This document shows, piece after piece, positions 43,394-53,178 of a DNA stretch of 64,000 nucleotides. The stretch spans positions 558,001-622,000 of the forward strand of contig CP102281.1 in NCBI GenBank assembly GCA_025150425.1. Direction: 5' to 3'. Source of the stretch: [Eubacterium] siraeum (GTDB lineage: Bacteria > Bacillota > Clostridia > Oscillospirales > Ruminococcaceae). Numbering within the stretch: the first letter of the stretch is position 1; each line of letters starts with the position of its first letter. The translations under genes and the position numbers were made by a program. The notes under the pieces are model-generated. The model worked only from the letters and a program-made list of their open reading frames with translations, did not search any database and had not been told where the DNA came from.

Positions 43394-44341
43394 ATGTCTA
43401 AACTTATAATAGAGCCGTCACCGCACATAAAGTCGGGTGTTACGACTCAGAAGATAATGCTGAGCGTTATTATAGCACTGCTCCCAGCACTTGTTGCGTC
43501 TGTGTGGATTTTCGGGCTGAGAGCGCTCATAATGACAGTAATATGCTGCACGTCCTGCGTGATTTTCGAGTGGGCTTGCAGAAAGATAATGAAAAGAAAC
43601 AACACGATAAGCGACCTGTCCGCTGTGGTAACAGGTATGCTCCTTGCGTTCAACCTACCCGTCACATTGCCTTTTTATATGGCGATAATCGGTTGCTTTG
43701 TAGCAATAGTAATAGTAAAGCAGTTCTTCGGCGGTATCGGCCAGAACTTTGCAAACCCTGCGATAACAGGCAGAATAGTGCTTATGCTGTCGTTCACGTC
43801 CTATATGACAACATGGGCAGAGCCGTTCTATTACCGTAACGCAGGAGAGATAGTAACTACATCGACACCTCTTGTAAGCGAAACGCCCGCTTCGCTTGCT
43901 GACCTGTTCTTCGGAACAACAGGCGGCTGTATAGGCGAAACCTGCGCTCTTGCACTGCTTATAGGCGGAATTTTCTTAGTGGCTGTCCGTGTAATATCGC
44001 CAGTAACTCCTCTGTGCTTCATCGGTACGGTGTTCGTGCTGTCGATATTCTCAAGCGGAAGCCTTGAGGGTGCGTTAGCGTCCGTTCTTTCGGGCGGACT
44101 TCTGCTCGGTGCAATATTCATGTCCACTGACTATGCGACTACTCCCATCACCACAAAGGGCAGGATAATATTCGGCATAGGTTGCGGACTTGTAACTATG
44201 CTCATACGTTGCTTTGGCAGTATGCCTGAGGGCGTATCGTACTCAATACTGCTTATGAATATCCTCTCTCCGCTTATTGACCGCTTCACAGTGCCGAAGG
44301 CATTCGGTGCGGCAAGTGAGCAGAAAGGCGGTAAGAAATGA
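43394..44341 (+). CDS. rnfD: Rnf complex subunit RnfD
   Basis: 315 residues with eight or nine membrane segments. GGIGQNFANPAITGRIVLML and the flavin-attachment region STDYATTPITTKGRIIFG (a Thr is the usual FMN site) are RnfD hallmarks. Overlaps rnfG by 4 nt. Confidence 0.95.
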   Translation: MSKLIIEPSPHIKSGVTTQKIMLSVIIALLPALVASVWIFGLRALIMTVICCTSCVIFEWACRKIMKRNNTISDLSAVVTGMLLAFNLPVTLPFYMAIIGCFVAIVIVKQFFGGIGQNFANPAITGRIVLMLSFTSYMTTWAEPFYYRNAGEIVTTSTPLVSETPASLADLFFGTTGGCIGETCALALLIGGIFLVAVRVISPVTPLCFIGTVFVLSIFSSGSLEGALASVLSGGLLLGAIFMSTDYATTPITTKGRIIFGIGCGLVTMLIRCFGSMPEGVSYSILLMNILSPLIDRFTVPKAFGAASEQKGGKK

Positions 44342-44925
44342 ACGTACTGAAAAAAATCAAGCCCGTGCTTGTATTGTCAATTATCTGTACTCTTATTTGC
44401 GCACTGCTGATAGTCACATATAATCTGACTTATGTAGATACGTCCGGTGTGCTGACGGATAATCTGAAAGCAGGCTGTATCGCCGCAGACGGCGAGGGCG
44501 AATATGCACTTATCACCGATAAGGCGGCGGCAAAGCTGGACGGCGAAGAATTCGGTAGTATCTCAAAGATAGTTAAGAACAAGACAAAAGGCACGTTCCT
44601 TTTTGAAACCGTTGTTGACGGCTATGCCGCAGACGGCATCGACGCAGTAATAGCGATAGACAAAAACGGCGCAGTAAGCGGTATAAGCATAATCGCACTC
44701 GGCGAAACTCCCAGTCTTGGCTCAAAAATAAACGACGATGCATTCCTGCAGAGGTTCTACGGCGTGAAGTCGGATATTTCGATAGTCAAGTCAGGGCCGA
44801 AAAACGAAAACGAGGTACAGGGAATTACAGGCTCGACGCTTTCCTCAAAAGGTATGGCGAAGGCTGTAAATCTTGCCGTAAAGGCATACTCGGTAATGGA
44901 TAAGGAGGTACAGCCGAATGAGTAA
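44338..44925 (+). CDS. rnfG: Rnf complex subunit RnfG
   Basis: 195 residues. One N-terminal membrane anchor, then an FMN-binding domain ending in VQGITGSTLSSKGMAKAVN, where the Thr of the STxS motif receives FMN covalently. Overlaps its neighbours by 4 and 8 nt. Confidence 0.94.
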   Translation: MNVLKKIKPVLVLSIICTLICALLIVTYNLTYVDTSGVLTDNLKAGCIAADGEGEYALITDKAAAKLDGEEFGSISKIVKNKTKGTFLFETVVDGYAADGIDAVIAIDKNGAVSGISIIALGETPSLGSKINDDAFLQRFYGVKSDISIVKSGPKNENEVQGITGSTLSSKGMAKAVNLAVKAYSVMDKEVQPNE

Positions 44926-45595
44926 TCTGAAGGAATTTACCAAAGGACTTATAAAAGAAAATCCGAACATGGTAATGCTGCTCGGTATGTGTCCCACGCT
45001 CGCCATTACAACAATGGCGGCAAACGGTGTAGGTATGGGACTTTCCACAACGTTTGTACTTGTATGTTCAAATATAGTTATCTCTCTGCTTAAAAAAGTG
45101 ATTCCCGACACGGTAAGACTTCCTGCATATATAGTTATAGTAGCAGGCTTTGTAACGTTTGTAAGCCTTATATTACAGGCATTCGCCCCCGATATTTATT
45201 CGAGCCTTGGTATGTACCTGAGCCTTATCACAGTTAACTGTATCATTCTCGGCAGAGCGGAAATGTTCGCTTCTAAAAACAAGGTCATCCCGTCGATAAT
45301 GGACGGTCTTGGAATGGGACTCGGCTTTACGCTGACGCTTGTGCTTGTAGGCTCTGTCCGTGAGATATTCGGTTCGGGTCAGTGGTTCGGAATTACCGTA
45401 ATGCCTGAATTTATAGAGCCTATGACGCTGTTCATTCTCCCCGCAGGCGGATTCTTTGTACTCGGTGCCGTTATAGCTGTTGTAAACCGCCTTATGAAGA
45501 AAAAGCCCCGTGAAATCGGCTGTCACAACTGCCCCAACGCAGATGGCTGCCCCGGTGCCTGCGACAAGGCAAACAGTAACGGAGGTGAGCAGTAA
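44918..45595 (+). CDS. rnfE: Rnf complex subunit RnfE
   Basis: 225 residues, six membrane segments, with SLGMYLSLITVNCIILGRAE carrying the Cys that helps hold an iron-sulfur centre in the membrane. The C-terminal tail has four Cys in CHNCPNADGCPGACDK, which core RnfE does not need; a metal-binding addition is possible. The stop overlaps the rnfA start. Confidence 0.93.
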   Translation: MSNLKEFTKGLIKENPNMVMLLGMCPTLAITTMAANGVGMGLSTTFVLVCSNIVISLLKKVIPDTVRLPAYIVIVAGFVTFVSLILQAFAPDIYSSLGMYLSLITVNCIILGRAEMFASKNKVIPSIMDGLGMGLGFTLTLVLVGSVREIFGSGQWFGITVMPEFIEPMTLFILPAGGFFVLGAVIAVVNRLMKKKPREIGCHNCPNADGCPGACDKANSNGGEQ

Positions 45596-46197
45596 TGGAA
45601 ATCGCAAAAAATCTGATGATAATACTGCTGACAGGCATTCTGACCGAGAACTTCGTATTATCAAAATTCCTCGGTATCTGCCCCTTCTTAGGCGTTTCAA
45701 AGAAGCTCGACAGCTCGATAGGCATGGGTGCGGCGGTTACATTCGTAATGGTCTGTGCAAGCCTTGTTACCTATCCTATTTACTACGGTATACTCGTTCC
45801 GCTCGGAATAGAGTATATGAATACGATAGCGTTTATCCTTGTAATCGCCGTATTCGTTCAGCTTGTTGAAATGGTGCTGAAAAAATATATGCCGCCGCTT
45901 TATAAGTCGCTCGGCGTGTATCTTCCCCTTATCACCACAAACTGTGCCGTACTCGGTGTTACACTGCTCAACCTTACAAAAGACTACGACCTTTTAGAGA
46001 GTGTTGTAAACTCGTTCGGTGCGGGTCTTGGCTTTATGATAGCTATGATAATATTCTCAGGTGTACGTTCAAGACTTGAACGCTGTGATATACCTAAGGC
46101 ACTTCAGGGTGCTCCGATAACGCTTATGGCGGCTTCGATAGTATCGCTTGCGTTTATAGGCTTCGGCGGTGTAGTTGACGGAATTTTCGGCGGTTAA
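45595..46197 (+). CDS. rnfA: Rnf complex subunit RnfA
   Basis: 200 residues, six membrane segments. LTENFVLSKFLGICPFLGVS and LGVYLPLITTNCAVLGVTLL carry the two Cys that share the membrane iron-sulfur cluster with RnfE. Starts at the last base of rnfE. Confidence 0.95.
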   Translation: MEIAKNLMIILLTGILTENFVLSKFLGICPFLGVSKKLDSSIGMGAAVTFVMVCASLVTYPIYYGILVPLGIEYMNTIAFILVIAVFVQLVEMVLKKYMPPLYKSLGVYLPLITTNCAVLGVTLLNLTKDYDLLESVVNSFGAGLGFMIAMIIFSGVRSRLERCDIPKALQGAPITLMAASIVSLAFIGFGGVVDGIFGG

Positions 46198-46212
46198 GCG
46201 AAAGGAAAGACG

Positions 46213-47040
46213 ATGAAAGAATATATTTTACCTATACTTATATTTCTCGGCTTCGGCGCACTTTCGGGTATATTACTGCTGATAGCGTCAAAGGTGCTGG
46301 CTGTAAAGACAGATGAAACCGAGGCAAAGATAACCGAGGCACTTCCCGGTGCAAACTGCGGCGGATGCGGCTATTCGGGCTGTGCAGGCTATGCCGCCGC
46401 CGTAGCTCATGACGGCGCTCCGACTAACCTGTGTAAGCCGGGCGGAGCGGATGTTATGAAGAAGATAAACGCAATAATGGGTACCGAGGGCGGAGAATTT
46501 GTCCGTGAGGTAGCCTATGTTCGTTGCAACGGCTGTGAAAAAGCGACTAAGGACAGATTTACATTCACAGGAACAAAGTCCTGCGCCGCTGTTGAGAAAT
46601 TCTACAACGGCAAGGGCGAATGCCGCTTCGGCTGTGACGGCTACGGCGACTGCGCAGCGGTTTGCGGTAATGACGCAATTACGATTACTGACGGCGTTGC
46701 GGTGGTCGACCCTGCTAAGTGCGGCGGTTGCGGAAAGTGCGTTACCGCCTGTCCGAATCACCTTATATTCCTCCGAAAAGAAACAAGCACAGTTGCTCTG
46801 CGTTGCTCGTCAAAGGACAGCGGCAAGGTCACAAGAACGGTATGTACAAACGGCTGTATCGGCTGTAAGATATGTGAGAAAAAATGTCCTCACGGTGCGG
46901 TTATCGTTGCGGATAACCACGCTGTTATCGACTATGACAAATGTACCTCGTGCGGTACCTGCGTATCTGCCTGTCCGAGAAAGTGCCTTGTCAATATAAC
47001 CTGCACACATTCCGAAAAGTCGGAGCAGGCGGACAATTAA
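46213..47040 (+). CDS. rnfB: Rnf complex ferredoxin-like subunit RnfB
   Basis: 275 residues. N-terminal membrane anchor, then GANCGGCGYSGCAGYAAAV (4Fe-4S of the RnfB type) and several ferredoxin motifs (CGGCGKCVTACP; CIGCKICEKKCP; CTSCGTCVSACP). It accepts electrons from reduced ferredoxin. Closes the operon. Confidence 0.95.
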   Translation: MKEYILPILIFLGFGALSGILLLIASKVLAVKTDETEAKITEALPGANCGGCGYSGCAGYAAAVAHDGAPTNLCKPGGADVMKKINAIMGTEGGEFVREVAYVRCNGCEKATKDRFTFTGTKSCAAVEKFYNGKGECRFGCDGYGDCAAVCGNDAITITDGVAVVDPAKCGGCGKCVTACPNHLIFLRKETSTVALRCSSKDSGKVTRTVCTNGCIGCKICEKKCPHGAVIVADNHAVIDYDKCTSCGTCVSACPRKCLVNITCTHSEKSEQADN

Positions 47041-47079
47041 TCCTATTATTTCAGGCAAACGAAAGGAAAACGACAAGAG

Positions 47080-47667
47080 ATGTCAAAAGCAAAGAGAAAG
47101 AACAGCTCATACAAGACAGAACCTAAGAAACCCGTGATAAACAGCCGCAGTGACAGAATGCGCTATGCAAATCAGAAGCTGTATGACTATCCGCTGTCTG
47201 TCACATGGTTTCGCATATTCAAGACCGTAATAACGGTACTGCAGGCTGTTATGTCGGGCTACTCGGCTATAGTATGCGTTGTGTCGGTATTTGCGTCATT
47301 CAGTGAAAGCGTACAGAATAGTGCAAATGCCGCCGCAATACCCGGCTTTATTGCATACAATATCGTAATGTCGGTACTGCTTGCGGCTGTTGTTCCTCTT
47401 TGCGTCATAATGTTCAGACAGCTTTCCGAACTGACGCAAAAATCTTACGGTTTCCTTAAATTTTTCCTCATCTATACCTCGTGCGTAAACGCTGTAAGCA
47501 CTTCGGCAAGCGAGCTTTTCAGATTTGTGCTGTTCAGCGGTGTTGACGGCTATGAAGTCAGCATAACAAATATACTTTTCGCAATTTTCTCAGTAGTATT
47601 TATGGCAGTATGGCTCATTCTGAATTTAAGATATTTCAAAAACAGAAGGAGCCTTTTCAGTGATTGA
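47080..47667 (+). CDS. Membrane protein of unknown function, paralogue 1
   Basis: 195 residues with four membrane segments after a basic N-terminus (KAKRKNSSYKTEPKKP). YDYPLSVTWFRIFKTVITVL is matched by YYPLPLRWFKFFRYVSMIL in the next gene, so the two are tandem paralogues. No function recognised. Follows rnfB by 39 nt, so it may be in the same transcript. Confidence 0.75.
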   Translation: MSKAKRKNSSYKTEPKKPVINSRSDRMRYANQKLYDYPLSVTWFRIFKTVITVLQAVMSGYSAIVCVVSVFASFSESVQNSANAAAIPGFIAYNIVMSVLLAAVVPLCVIMFRQLSELTQKSYGFLKFFLIYTSCVNAVSTSASELFRFVLFSGVDGYEVSITNILFAIFSVVFMAVWLILNLRYFKNRRSLFSD

Positions 47668-47681
47668 AAGGACGTAACAAA

Positions 47682-48404
47682 ATGGATGAAAACGCAAAAA
47701 AGAATGAACGTGAATTAAGAAAATATCGTGCAAAGCTCAGAATGGATTATTATCCGTTGCCGCTCAGGTGGTTTAAATTTTTCCGCTATGTGTCGATGAT
47801 ACTCAATATCATAAACTGCATATCGGGTATAGGCAGTTATATTCTGTTAGCCGCCGCAACGAACAGCCCCGAAGCCGTCGAAAAAATACAGTCCGCCAAT
47901 CCCGGAATAAATATGGAATTATTCACGGCAATCGCCGTAGCGGATTTTCTGGTAACGGTCTATCTTCTTGTGCTGTGTGTGCTTGTATTCAAAAGAATGG
48001 GTACGCTCGCAGTGTCGGGATATAATCTGATAGTCGCATTTCTGATTTCTGTTCCTGTTATAAACGGCGTGCGACAGCTTATGTCAGGATGCCTTAATGC
48101 TATGGTCGATCCGGAGGTTTATACATTCGGCGATACTATCAGAAATATGATAGTGATGATAGCATTTTCGGGTGTCGCATCACTGCTTAATTACATTTAT
48201 TTCAGAAAGCGTAAGAGCCTGTTTACAGACCACCCCGAAATTGACGATATTGAAATCGACAACGGAAGCGTTCAGCTTCAGCACTATGACGAATGCCCGT
48301 TCTGCCACGCAAAGATAAACGGCAATTCGTCCTTCTGCGAGCATTGCGGAAGAAATTTCACCGAACCGGCGGATAACGGTGAGGATAATTCCCGGAAGGA
48401 ATAA
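47682..48404 (+). CDS. Membrane protein with C-terminal zinc ribbon, paralogue 2
   Basis: 240 residues from ATG 47682 (site GAAAGGA). Same four-segment layout as its upstream neighbour, with a C-terminal zinc ribbon CPFCHAKINGNSSFCEHCG. The ribbon is absent from paralogue 1. A partner-binding role is likely; function unknown. Confidence 0.78.
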   Translation: MDENAKKNERELRKYRAKLRMDYYPLPLRWFKFFRYVSMILNIINCISGIGSYILLAAATNSPEAVEKIQSANPGINMELFTAIAVADFLVTVYLLVLCVLVFKRMGTLAVSGYNLIVAFLISVPVINGVRQLMSGCLNAMVDPEVYTFGDTIRNMIVMIAFSGVASLLNYIYFRKRKSLFTDHPEIDDIEIDNGSVQLQHYDECPFCHAKINGNSSFCEHCGRNFTEPADNGEDNSRKE

Positions 48405-48410
48405 AAAATA

Positions 48411-49589
48411 ATGAAAATTACAGAGTTGTTTTCACTCGGAGCAAATGAAATTAAAAACCGTCTGCCTATGGCAACTGCGGCAAAGTTTTCTACTCAGAAG
48501 ATAGAGGGCAAAAGCGGAAAAAGTCTGCTCGCCGCCTGCATATCACGATATAACTGCCGTATCATTCCGATAGCGGCGATCATAATGATAATATGCACGT
48601 TTATGTCGGTTCTGTTCGAGAATGTAATTACCGACGGCGGCTCGGCAGAGATTGCAGGAGAGGTGCTGATACTGTTCACCGCAGTGTGCGGTGTAGGCTT
48701 CGGATTTTATTTCAGCGGAAAATACCCGTCATATTATCCTTATGTATTCTGGGGACTTTATCTGATTTCATACTGTATAAAGGTCACCGGCTGTATTTCC
48801 GGGGCGACCGGACTTTCGCAGACGGCGGTAACAATAATGGTTTTCGCCGCCGTTCCCGTTTTCGCACCTGCCGCATCGGCGTTCTTCCTCGGCATAATCC
48901 CCGTGTGGTATACGATACTCTGTAATATAAATGATGTTTCGGGCTATTACCCGTTCACAGTGTGGGGACTTGCCTTGCTCGGCTTTTTTATATCCTGCTC
49001 GATGTACAGCCTTTACACCGCCAGAATGATAAATTCAAAGCGTATAAAGGACGACAAAGAGCGGATGAAGATGTCGGCGGTCATGGACAGCCGTACTGAC
49101 CTTTATAACAGGGCATACGGCATAGAAAAGGCTACAGAGCTTCTCAGAAGCGGCAACAGCATTGCACTGCTGCTTGTCGATATAGACAATTTTGCGGAAT
49201 ACAACCGCATTTACGGCACGGAAAAAGCCGATGAAGTGCTTTTTGCCGTAGCCAACTGCGTAAAGATAATATCAAAGCCTAAGACGGATATTATCTGCAG
49301 ATATGAGGGCGATACTATCCTTGTCTGCCTTACGGTAAAAGCCGATAAGGAGGCAATTGTACTCAGCGAGGAGATACGCAGTGTCGTAAAGGATATGAAG
49401 ATACCGTTCCCCGAAGCAAGCCGTTACCGTAACATAACAGCGACAGTAAGCGCCGCAAGAGGTATGCCCGGCGATACCTATGACGATATATATGTCAGGG
49501 CGATGCGCTCCCAGAGCGTTGCAAAACGCATAGGCGGAAACTGCATAGCATTCAAGGAACACACCTTCAGACCCGACGGAGAAAAATAA
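48411..49589 (+). CDS. Membrane protein with degenerate GGDEF domain
   Basis: 392 residues. Six hydrophobic segments (about 45-205) precede a GGDEF-type domain: MDSRTDLYNRAYGIEKATEL, LLVDIDNFAEYN, and the active-site loop CRYEGDTILVCL. The catalytic loop reads EGDTI where GGDEF is needed, so cyclase activity is doubtful; it may act as a nucleotide sensor or by protein contact. Six bases after the paralogue pair, so in one operon. Confidence 0.85.
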   Translation: MKITELFSLGANEIKNRLPMATAAKFSTQKIEGKSGKSLLAACISRYNCRIIPIAAIIMIICTFMSVLFENVITDGGSAEIAGEVLILFTAVCGVGFGFYFSGKYPSYYPYVFWGLYLISYCIKVTGCISGATGLSQTAVTIMVFAAVPVFAPAASAFFLGIIPVWYTILCNINDVSGYYPFTVWGLALLGFFISCSMYSLYTARMINSKRIKDDKERMKMSAVMDSRTDLYNRAYGIEKATELLRSGNSIALLLVDIDNFAEYNRIYGTEKADEVLFAVANCVKIISKPKTDIICRYEGDTILVCLTVKADKEAIVLSEEIRSVVKDMKIPFPEASRYRNITATVSAARGMPGDTYDDIYVRAMRSQSVAKRIGGNCIAFKEHTFRPDGEK

Positions 49590-49596
49590 ACACAAA

Positions 49597-50259
49597 AAAA
49601 CCGATGCTTTTTTGGCATCGGTTTTTCGGACTGACGATAAACTGATTGTTATTATAGCCACACAGTGAAATATAGCACCATCACCGCTTAAAACACTTTC
49701 AGTGCCGACAAGGCGTTAATATTTTCGTGAGTGTATCAGTGCAACTGCACTGACATTGACCCTTCAAAAAAACGCCACTAACCTAAGATATATGTACTAA
49801 TCTGCGGACGTGTAGCGTTAAGCGTCCCTGCACTTACAGGATATACAATGTTCCGGTGGTTATTCGAGTTTAGCCAACACCCCGACGGGGTGGGGGTGTG
49901 AGTAAGGAAAGAGAGAGCCACGAGGGAGAGAACCTAAGAGTATAGGGCTGAGTCTTGCTTACGCAAGCACTCGGACGTTTCGCTCTGCTTCACTGGGCTG
50001 TCAAGTCCAGCGTAGCTTTAGCGGAGTGCACGAGCCTTGCGTAAGCGAGGCTCAGACTTGCACCTAGTCTCTTTGGTTCTTTCCCTCGTTAATATTGACA
50101 GGTGTATTAATTTGAATAGCGAACCCGAGAAGTGTTATCCGACAAACAAAACTATCGGTAGCTTGCTATCATAGCCTGAACTGAATGATATAACAGAAGT
50201 ACATCAAATACAATACTTTTCCTAAAGCTAAAACCGATGCTTTTTGGGCATCGGTTTTT
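49597..50259 (+). mobile_element. R2: terminator-nested non-coding repeat, copy 2
   Basis: Core 49627-50229 (603 bp), flanked by two 30-bp copies of a terminator hairpin (49597-49626 and 50230-50259; CCGATGC pairing with GCATCGG, T tract on both strands), one mismatch apart. The genes on both sides converge here, so this was a shared bidirectional terminator. The core follows R1 throughout, but the central hairpin is about 90 bp longer, with arms around 49940-50080 that still pair (GCTTACGCAAG with CTTGCGTAAGC). Confidence 0.85.
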
Positions 50260-50271
50260 TAATCTCCTGCT

Positions 50272-51297
50272 TTACAGCACCTTTATAAGTTCGTCATAAA
50301 TCGGCGCATAATGCTCGTCCGTTATGCCGAAATCCATTTCCTTGTACGACCATACCGCACGGGCGATATGAAGCTGTTCAAATGCTTCGTTTATCATTCT
50401 GAACCAGTTCAGCGTGCTTTCGGGGTCAGCTCTGTCTATTACGCCGTATTCACCGCAGTAAAGAGGAAGATTCAGCTTTTCCGCTACCTTTACAGCGTCG
50501 GCAAACATCTTTACAAAGAAGCCGCTGTCAATCATACCTGTTATACCGTCAAAATCCGAAGTGAAATCCTCACCGAAATATTTTCTGCTGTCCGCAAGAA
50601 GCTTTTCGGCTGTAGCAGGGAATTTTGTGCGGTATGACTTATCAAGGCGATCTACCCAGCCGGCACCCTGATGAGTGAAAACAAGCGGATTGTAGCAGTG
50701 GAATGTCAGCACTATGTTTTCATCCCAATCAATGTCAAGGAGCGTCAGCCCGTAAATGCTCGAGTTGAAGATACCGCCGATGACTATTTTTGTTTCGGGC
50801 GCTATTTTTCTTATCTCCTTTACGGTACGGCTTGCTATCTTGTTCCACGAATCTGTGAAATCTGCGCTTGTGATTTCGTTGAGCAGTTCGAATGCTATAT
50901 GACTGTCATTTCCGTAACGCCTTGCTATCTCCTGCCACAGATACACAAACTGATCCTGCAGCTTTTCGTTGCCGAAAAATCCGCAATAGCTCGGATCGTC
51001 AAAGATATATCCGCAGGTCTTGTGCAGATCGATAACGATATTAAGACCGTGCTTTTTGCACCAGCCGACACAGCTTTCAATGTAAGCCATTCCGCTTTCG
51101 ATGATTTCGCCGTCATCCGTCTGGATAACATTGTAATCTACAGGCATACGGACGTGATCAAGTCCCATTGTAGCTATCTTTTCAATATCCTTTTCGGTTA
51201 TGAAGGTGGAATAATGTTCGTCATTGTACTTGCTTCCACACTGCGAGATCCAACCGCCCAGGTCTATACCCTTATAAAATCCGTCAAAATTTCTCAT
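50272..51297 (-). CDS. GH5 cellulase-family glycoside hydrolase
   Basis: 341 residues from ATG 51297 (site AAGGAGG). FYKGIDLGGWISQCG, ATMGLDHVRMPVDYNV, acid/base Glu in AFELLNEIT near residue 141, and nucleophile Glu in LYCGEYGV near 285 give the GH5 fold. There is no signal peptide, so it acts on oligosaccharides inside the cell. A similar short GH5 group hydrolyses beta-glucans; substrate open. Confidence 0.9.
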   Translation of the reverse strand: MRNFDGFYKGIDLGGWISQCGSKYNDEHYSTFITEKDIEKIATMGLDHVRMPVDYNVIQTDDGEIIESGMAYIESCVGWCKKHGLNIVIDLHKTCGYIFDDPSYCGFFGNEKLQDQFVYLWQEIARRYGNDSHIAFELLNEITSADFTDSWNKIASRTVKEIRKIAPETKIVIGGIFNSSIYGLTLLDIDWDENIVLTFHCYNPLVFTHQGAGWVDRLDKSYRTKFPATAEKLLADSRKYFGEDFTSDFDGITGMIDSGFFVKMFADAVKVAEKLNLPLYCGEYGVIDRADPESTLNWFRMINEAFEQLHIARAVWSYKEMDFGITDEHYAPIYDELIKVL

Positions 51298-51429
51298 GGT
51301 TTTCCTCCTTGTTCTTTTCGGCACCGTACAGGGTCACCCCCTGCAATTTCCCTTGTTTACAGCTTTATTATAACAGCAGGCAGGAAAAATCAATACCTGA
51401 ATTGTGGCGGATTTTATATATTTGTGTGA

Positions 51430-52998
51430 TTATTTTCTGCCGAGCGCTTTCGCAAGGTCCTTTTCCGGAACGTCGGTCGGCGTGATGTTGTAGTTCTTTA
51501 CGAGTATATCAAGCACTCCCGGCGAAATAAACGCAGGCAGAGTAGGGCCGAGGAAAATATTCTTTATTCCGAGATATAAAAGCGTCAGCAGTATGCAGAC
51601 AGCCTTCTGCTCATACCACGACAGAACAAGCGTCAGCGGCAGGTCATTTACCGAACAGCCGAAAGCATCCGCAAGTGCAAGAGCGATTCTTATAGCGCTG
51701 TATGCGTCATTGCATTGTCCGCAGTCGAGTATTCTCGGTATACCCTCGATTGCACCAAGGTCAAGGTCATTTATACGGTACTTTCCGCAGGCGAGCGTCA
51801 GGATAAGCGTATCGGGCGGTGTCGCTTTTGCAAAATCCGTGTAGTAGCTTCTGCTCGGACTTGCACCGTCACAGCCGCCGATAAGGAAGAAGTGCTTTAT
51901 CTTTCCCTGCTTTACAAGCGCTACTATCTCATCCGCTCTTGACAGTACGGCATTATGCGCAAAGCCCGTCATAACCGTATGACCGCCGTTCATGCCGGTC
52001 ATTTCCTTATCCTCGTCATATCCGCCGCATTCGAGAGCCTTTGCTATAACAGGAGAAAAATCCTTATCGTCACCGATGTGGACAAGCTCAGGGTAAGATA
52101 CTACAGATGTTGTGAAAACCCTGTCGCTGTAGCTCTGCCTTACCGGCATAATGCAGTTGGTGGTGAACAGTATCGGGGCGGGAATGTTGTGGAACTCAGA
52201 CTGCTGATTTTGCCAGCCCGTGCCGAAGTTGCCCTTTAAGTGCTTGTATTTTTTGAGTTCTGGATACCCGTGTGCAGGGAGCATTTCACTGTGGGTGTAG
52301 ATATTTATGCCCTTGCCCTCCGTCTGCTCGAGCAACAGCTTTAAATCATGCAGATCGTGACCGCTGACCACTATAAACGGACCTTTTTCTATCGTCAAAG
52401 GAACGACAGTAGGCACGGGATTACCGTAGCTCTCCGTGTTTGCACTGTCAAGAAGCGCCATGCACCTGAAATTCACTTCGCCTGTTTTAAGCACAAGACC
52501 TAACAGCTTGTCCGGATTGCTTTCGCCCTCGATCGCCCTTAGTGCCGTGTAGAAGAAGGAATTTACCTCGCTGTCGGTTTTGCCAAGCACAAGAGCATGA
52601 TACGCATACGCCGCCATGCCCTTGATGCCGAACAGAATAAGCGATTTCAGCGAGCGAATATCATCGCTTGCTTCCCATAGCCTTGAAAGGTCGTAGTTGT
52701 CAACCTTGCTCTTGCAAATTTTTCGTTTCTCCTCCTCGACCTCTGCTGTCAGTTCATTTACGGTTTTTGTATTGAAGCTGACATTTGTGATAGTCGTGAA
52801 AAGCCCTTTCAGAACAAGGCGGTCTGTGCTGTCTGTAGGAGTACCGCACTCCGCCGCTTTTGCAAGACCTATAAGTGCGCCGATAAGCTCGTCCTGCGCT
52901 TTTGCGGTATCGCTTTTTTTACCGCATACGCCTGCTTTTCCGTTGCATTTTTCGTTGTGTGCCGTCTGCTGGCACTGAAAACAAAACATTTCGTCCAT
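51430..52998 (-). CDS. hcp: Hybrid cluster protein (hydroxylamine reductase)
   Basis: 522 residues. The N-terminal MFCFQCQQTAHNEKC and GKAGVCGKK hold the first 4Fe-4S cluster; VVSGHDLHDLKLLLEQTEGK, NCIMPVRQSY and CGQCNDAYSAI bind the hybrid cluster. Hcp reduces NO or hydroxylamine under anaerobic nitrosative stress. Divergent from an M29 aminopeptidase. Confidence 0.95.
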   Translation of the reverse strand: MDEMFCFQCQQTAHNEKCNGKAGVCGKKSDTAKAQDELIGALIGLAKAAECGTPTDSTDRLVLKGLFTTITNVSFNTKTVNELTAEVEEEKRKICKSKVDNYDLSRLWEASDDIRSLKSLILFGIKGMAAYAYHALVLGKTDSEVNSFFYTALRAIEGESNPDKLLGLVLKTGEVNFRCMALLDSANTESYGNPVPTVVPLTIEKGPFIVVSGHDLHDLKLLLEQTEGKGINIYTHSEMLPAHGYPELKKYKHLKGNFGTGWQNQQSEFHNIPAPILFTTNCIMPVRQSYSDRVFTTSVVSYPELVHIGDDKDFSPVIAKALECGGYDEDKEMTGMNGGHTVMTGFAHNAVLSRADEIVALVKQGKIKHFFLIGGCDGASPSRSYYTDFAKATPPDTLILTLACGKYRINDLDLGAIEGIPRILDCGQCNDAYSAIRIALALADAFGCSVNDLPLTLVLSWYEQKAVCILLTLLYLGIKNIFLGPTLPAFISPGVLDILVKNYNITPTDVPEKDLAKALGRK

Positions 52999-53061
52999 AA
53001 AAATTACCTCCTTGTTCTATTCTGCGATAATTGAAGAAGAATATACACCGATAAGATATTC

Positions 53062-53090
53062 TTGACACAGCAGGCAAAGAGTTCTATAAT
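53062..53090 (+). promoter_or_regulatory. Consensus promoter TTGACA-17-TATAAT of the aminopeptidase
   Basis: -35 at 53062-53067 and -10 at 53085-53090. It decides the start of the next gene, because an in-frame TTG at 53062 falls inside the promoter. Confidence 0.85.
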
Positions 53091-53178
53091 AGTTAATGTC
53101 GGTTATATAATGCTAACGGATAATTCGCCGTATAATGCAGAGAATAACGGGAAAACCGTAAACCGACGGAGGTTACAG

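Noticed and set aside
53062-53178. Longer N-terminus for the M29 aminopeptidase
   Set aside because: The in-frame TTG is the -35 hexamer of a consensus promoter, so it cannot be translated.
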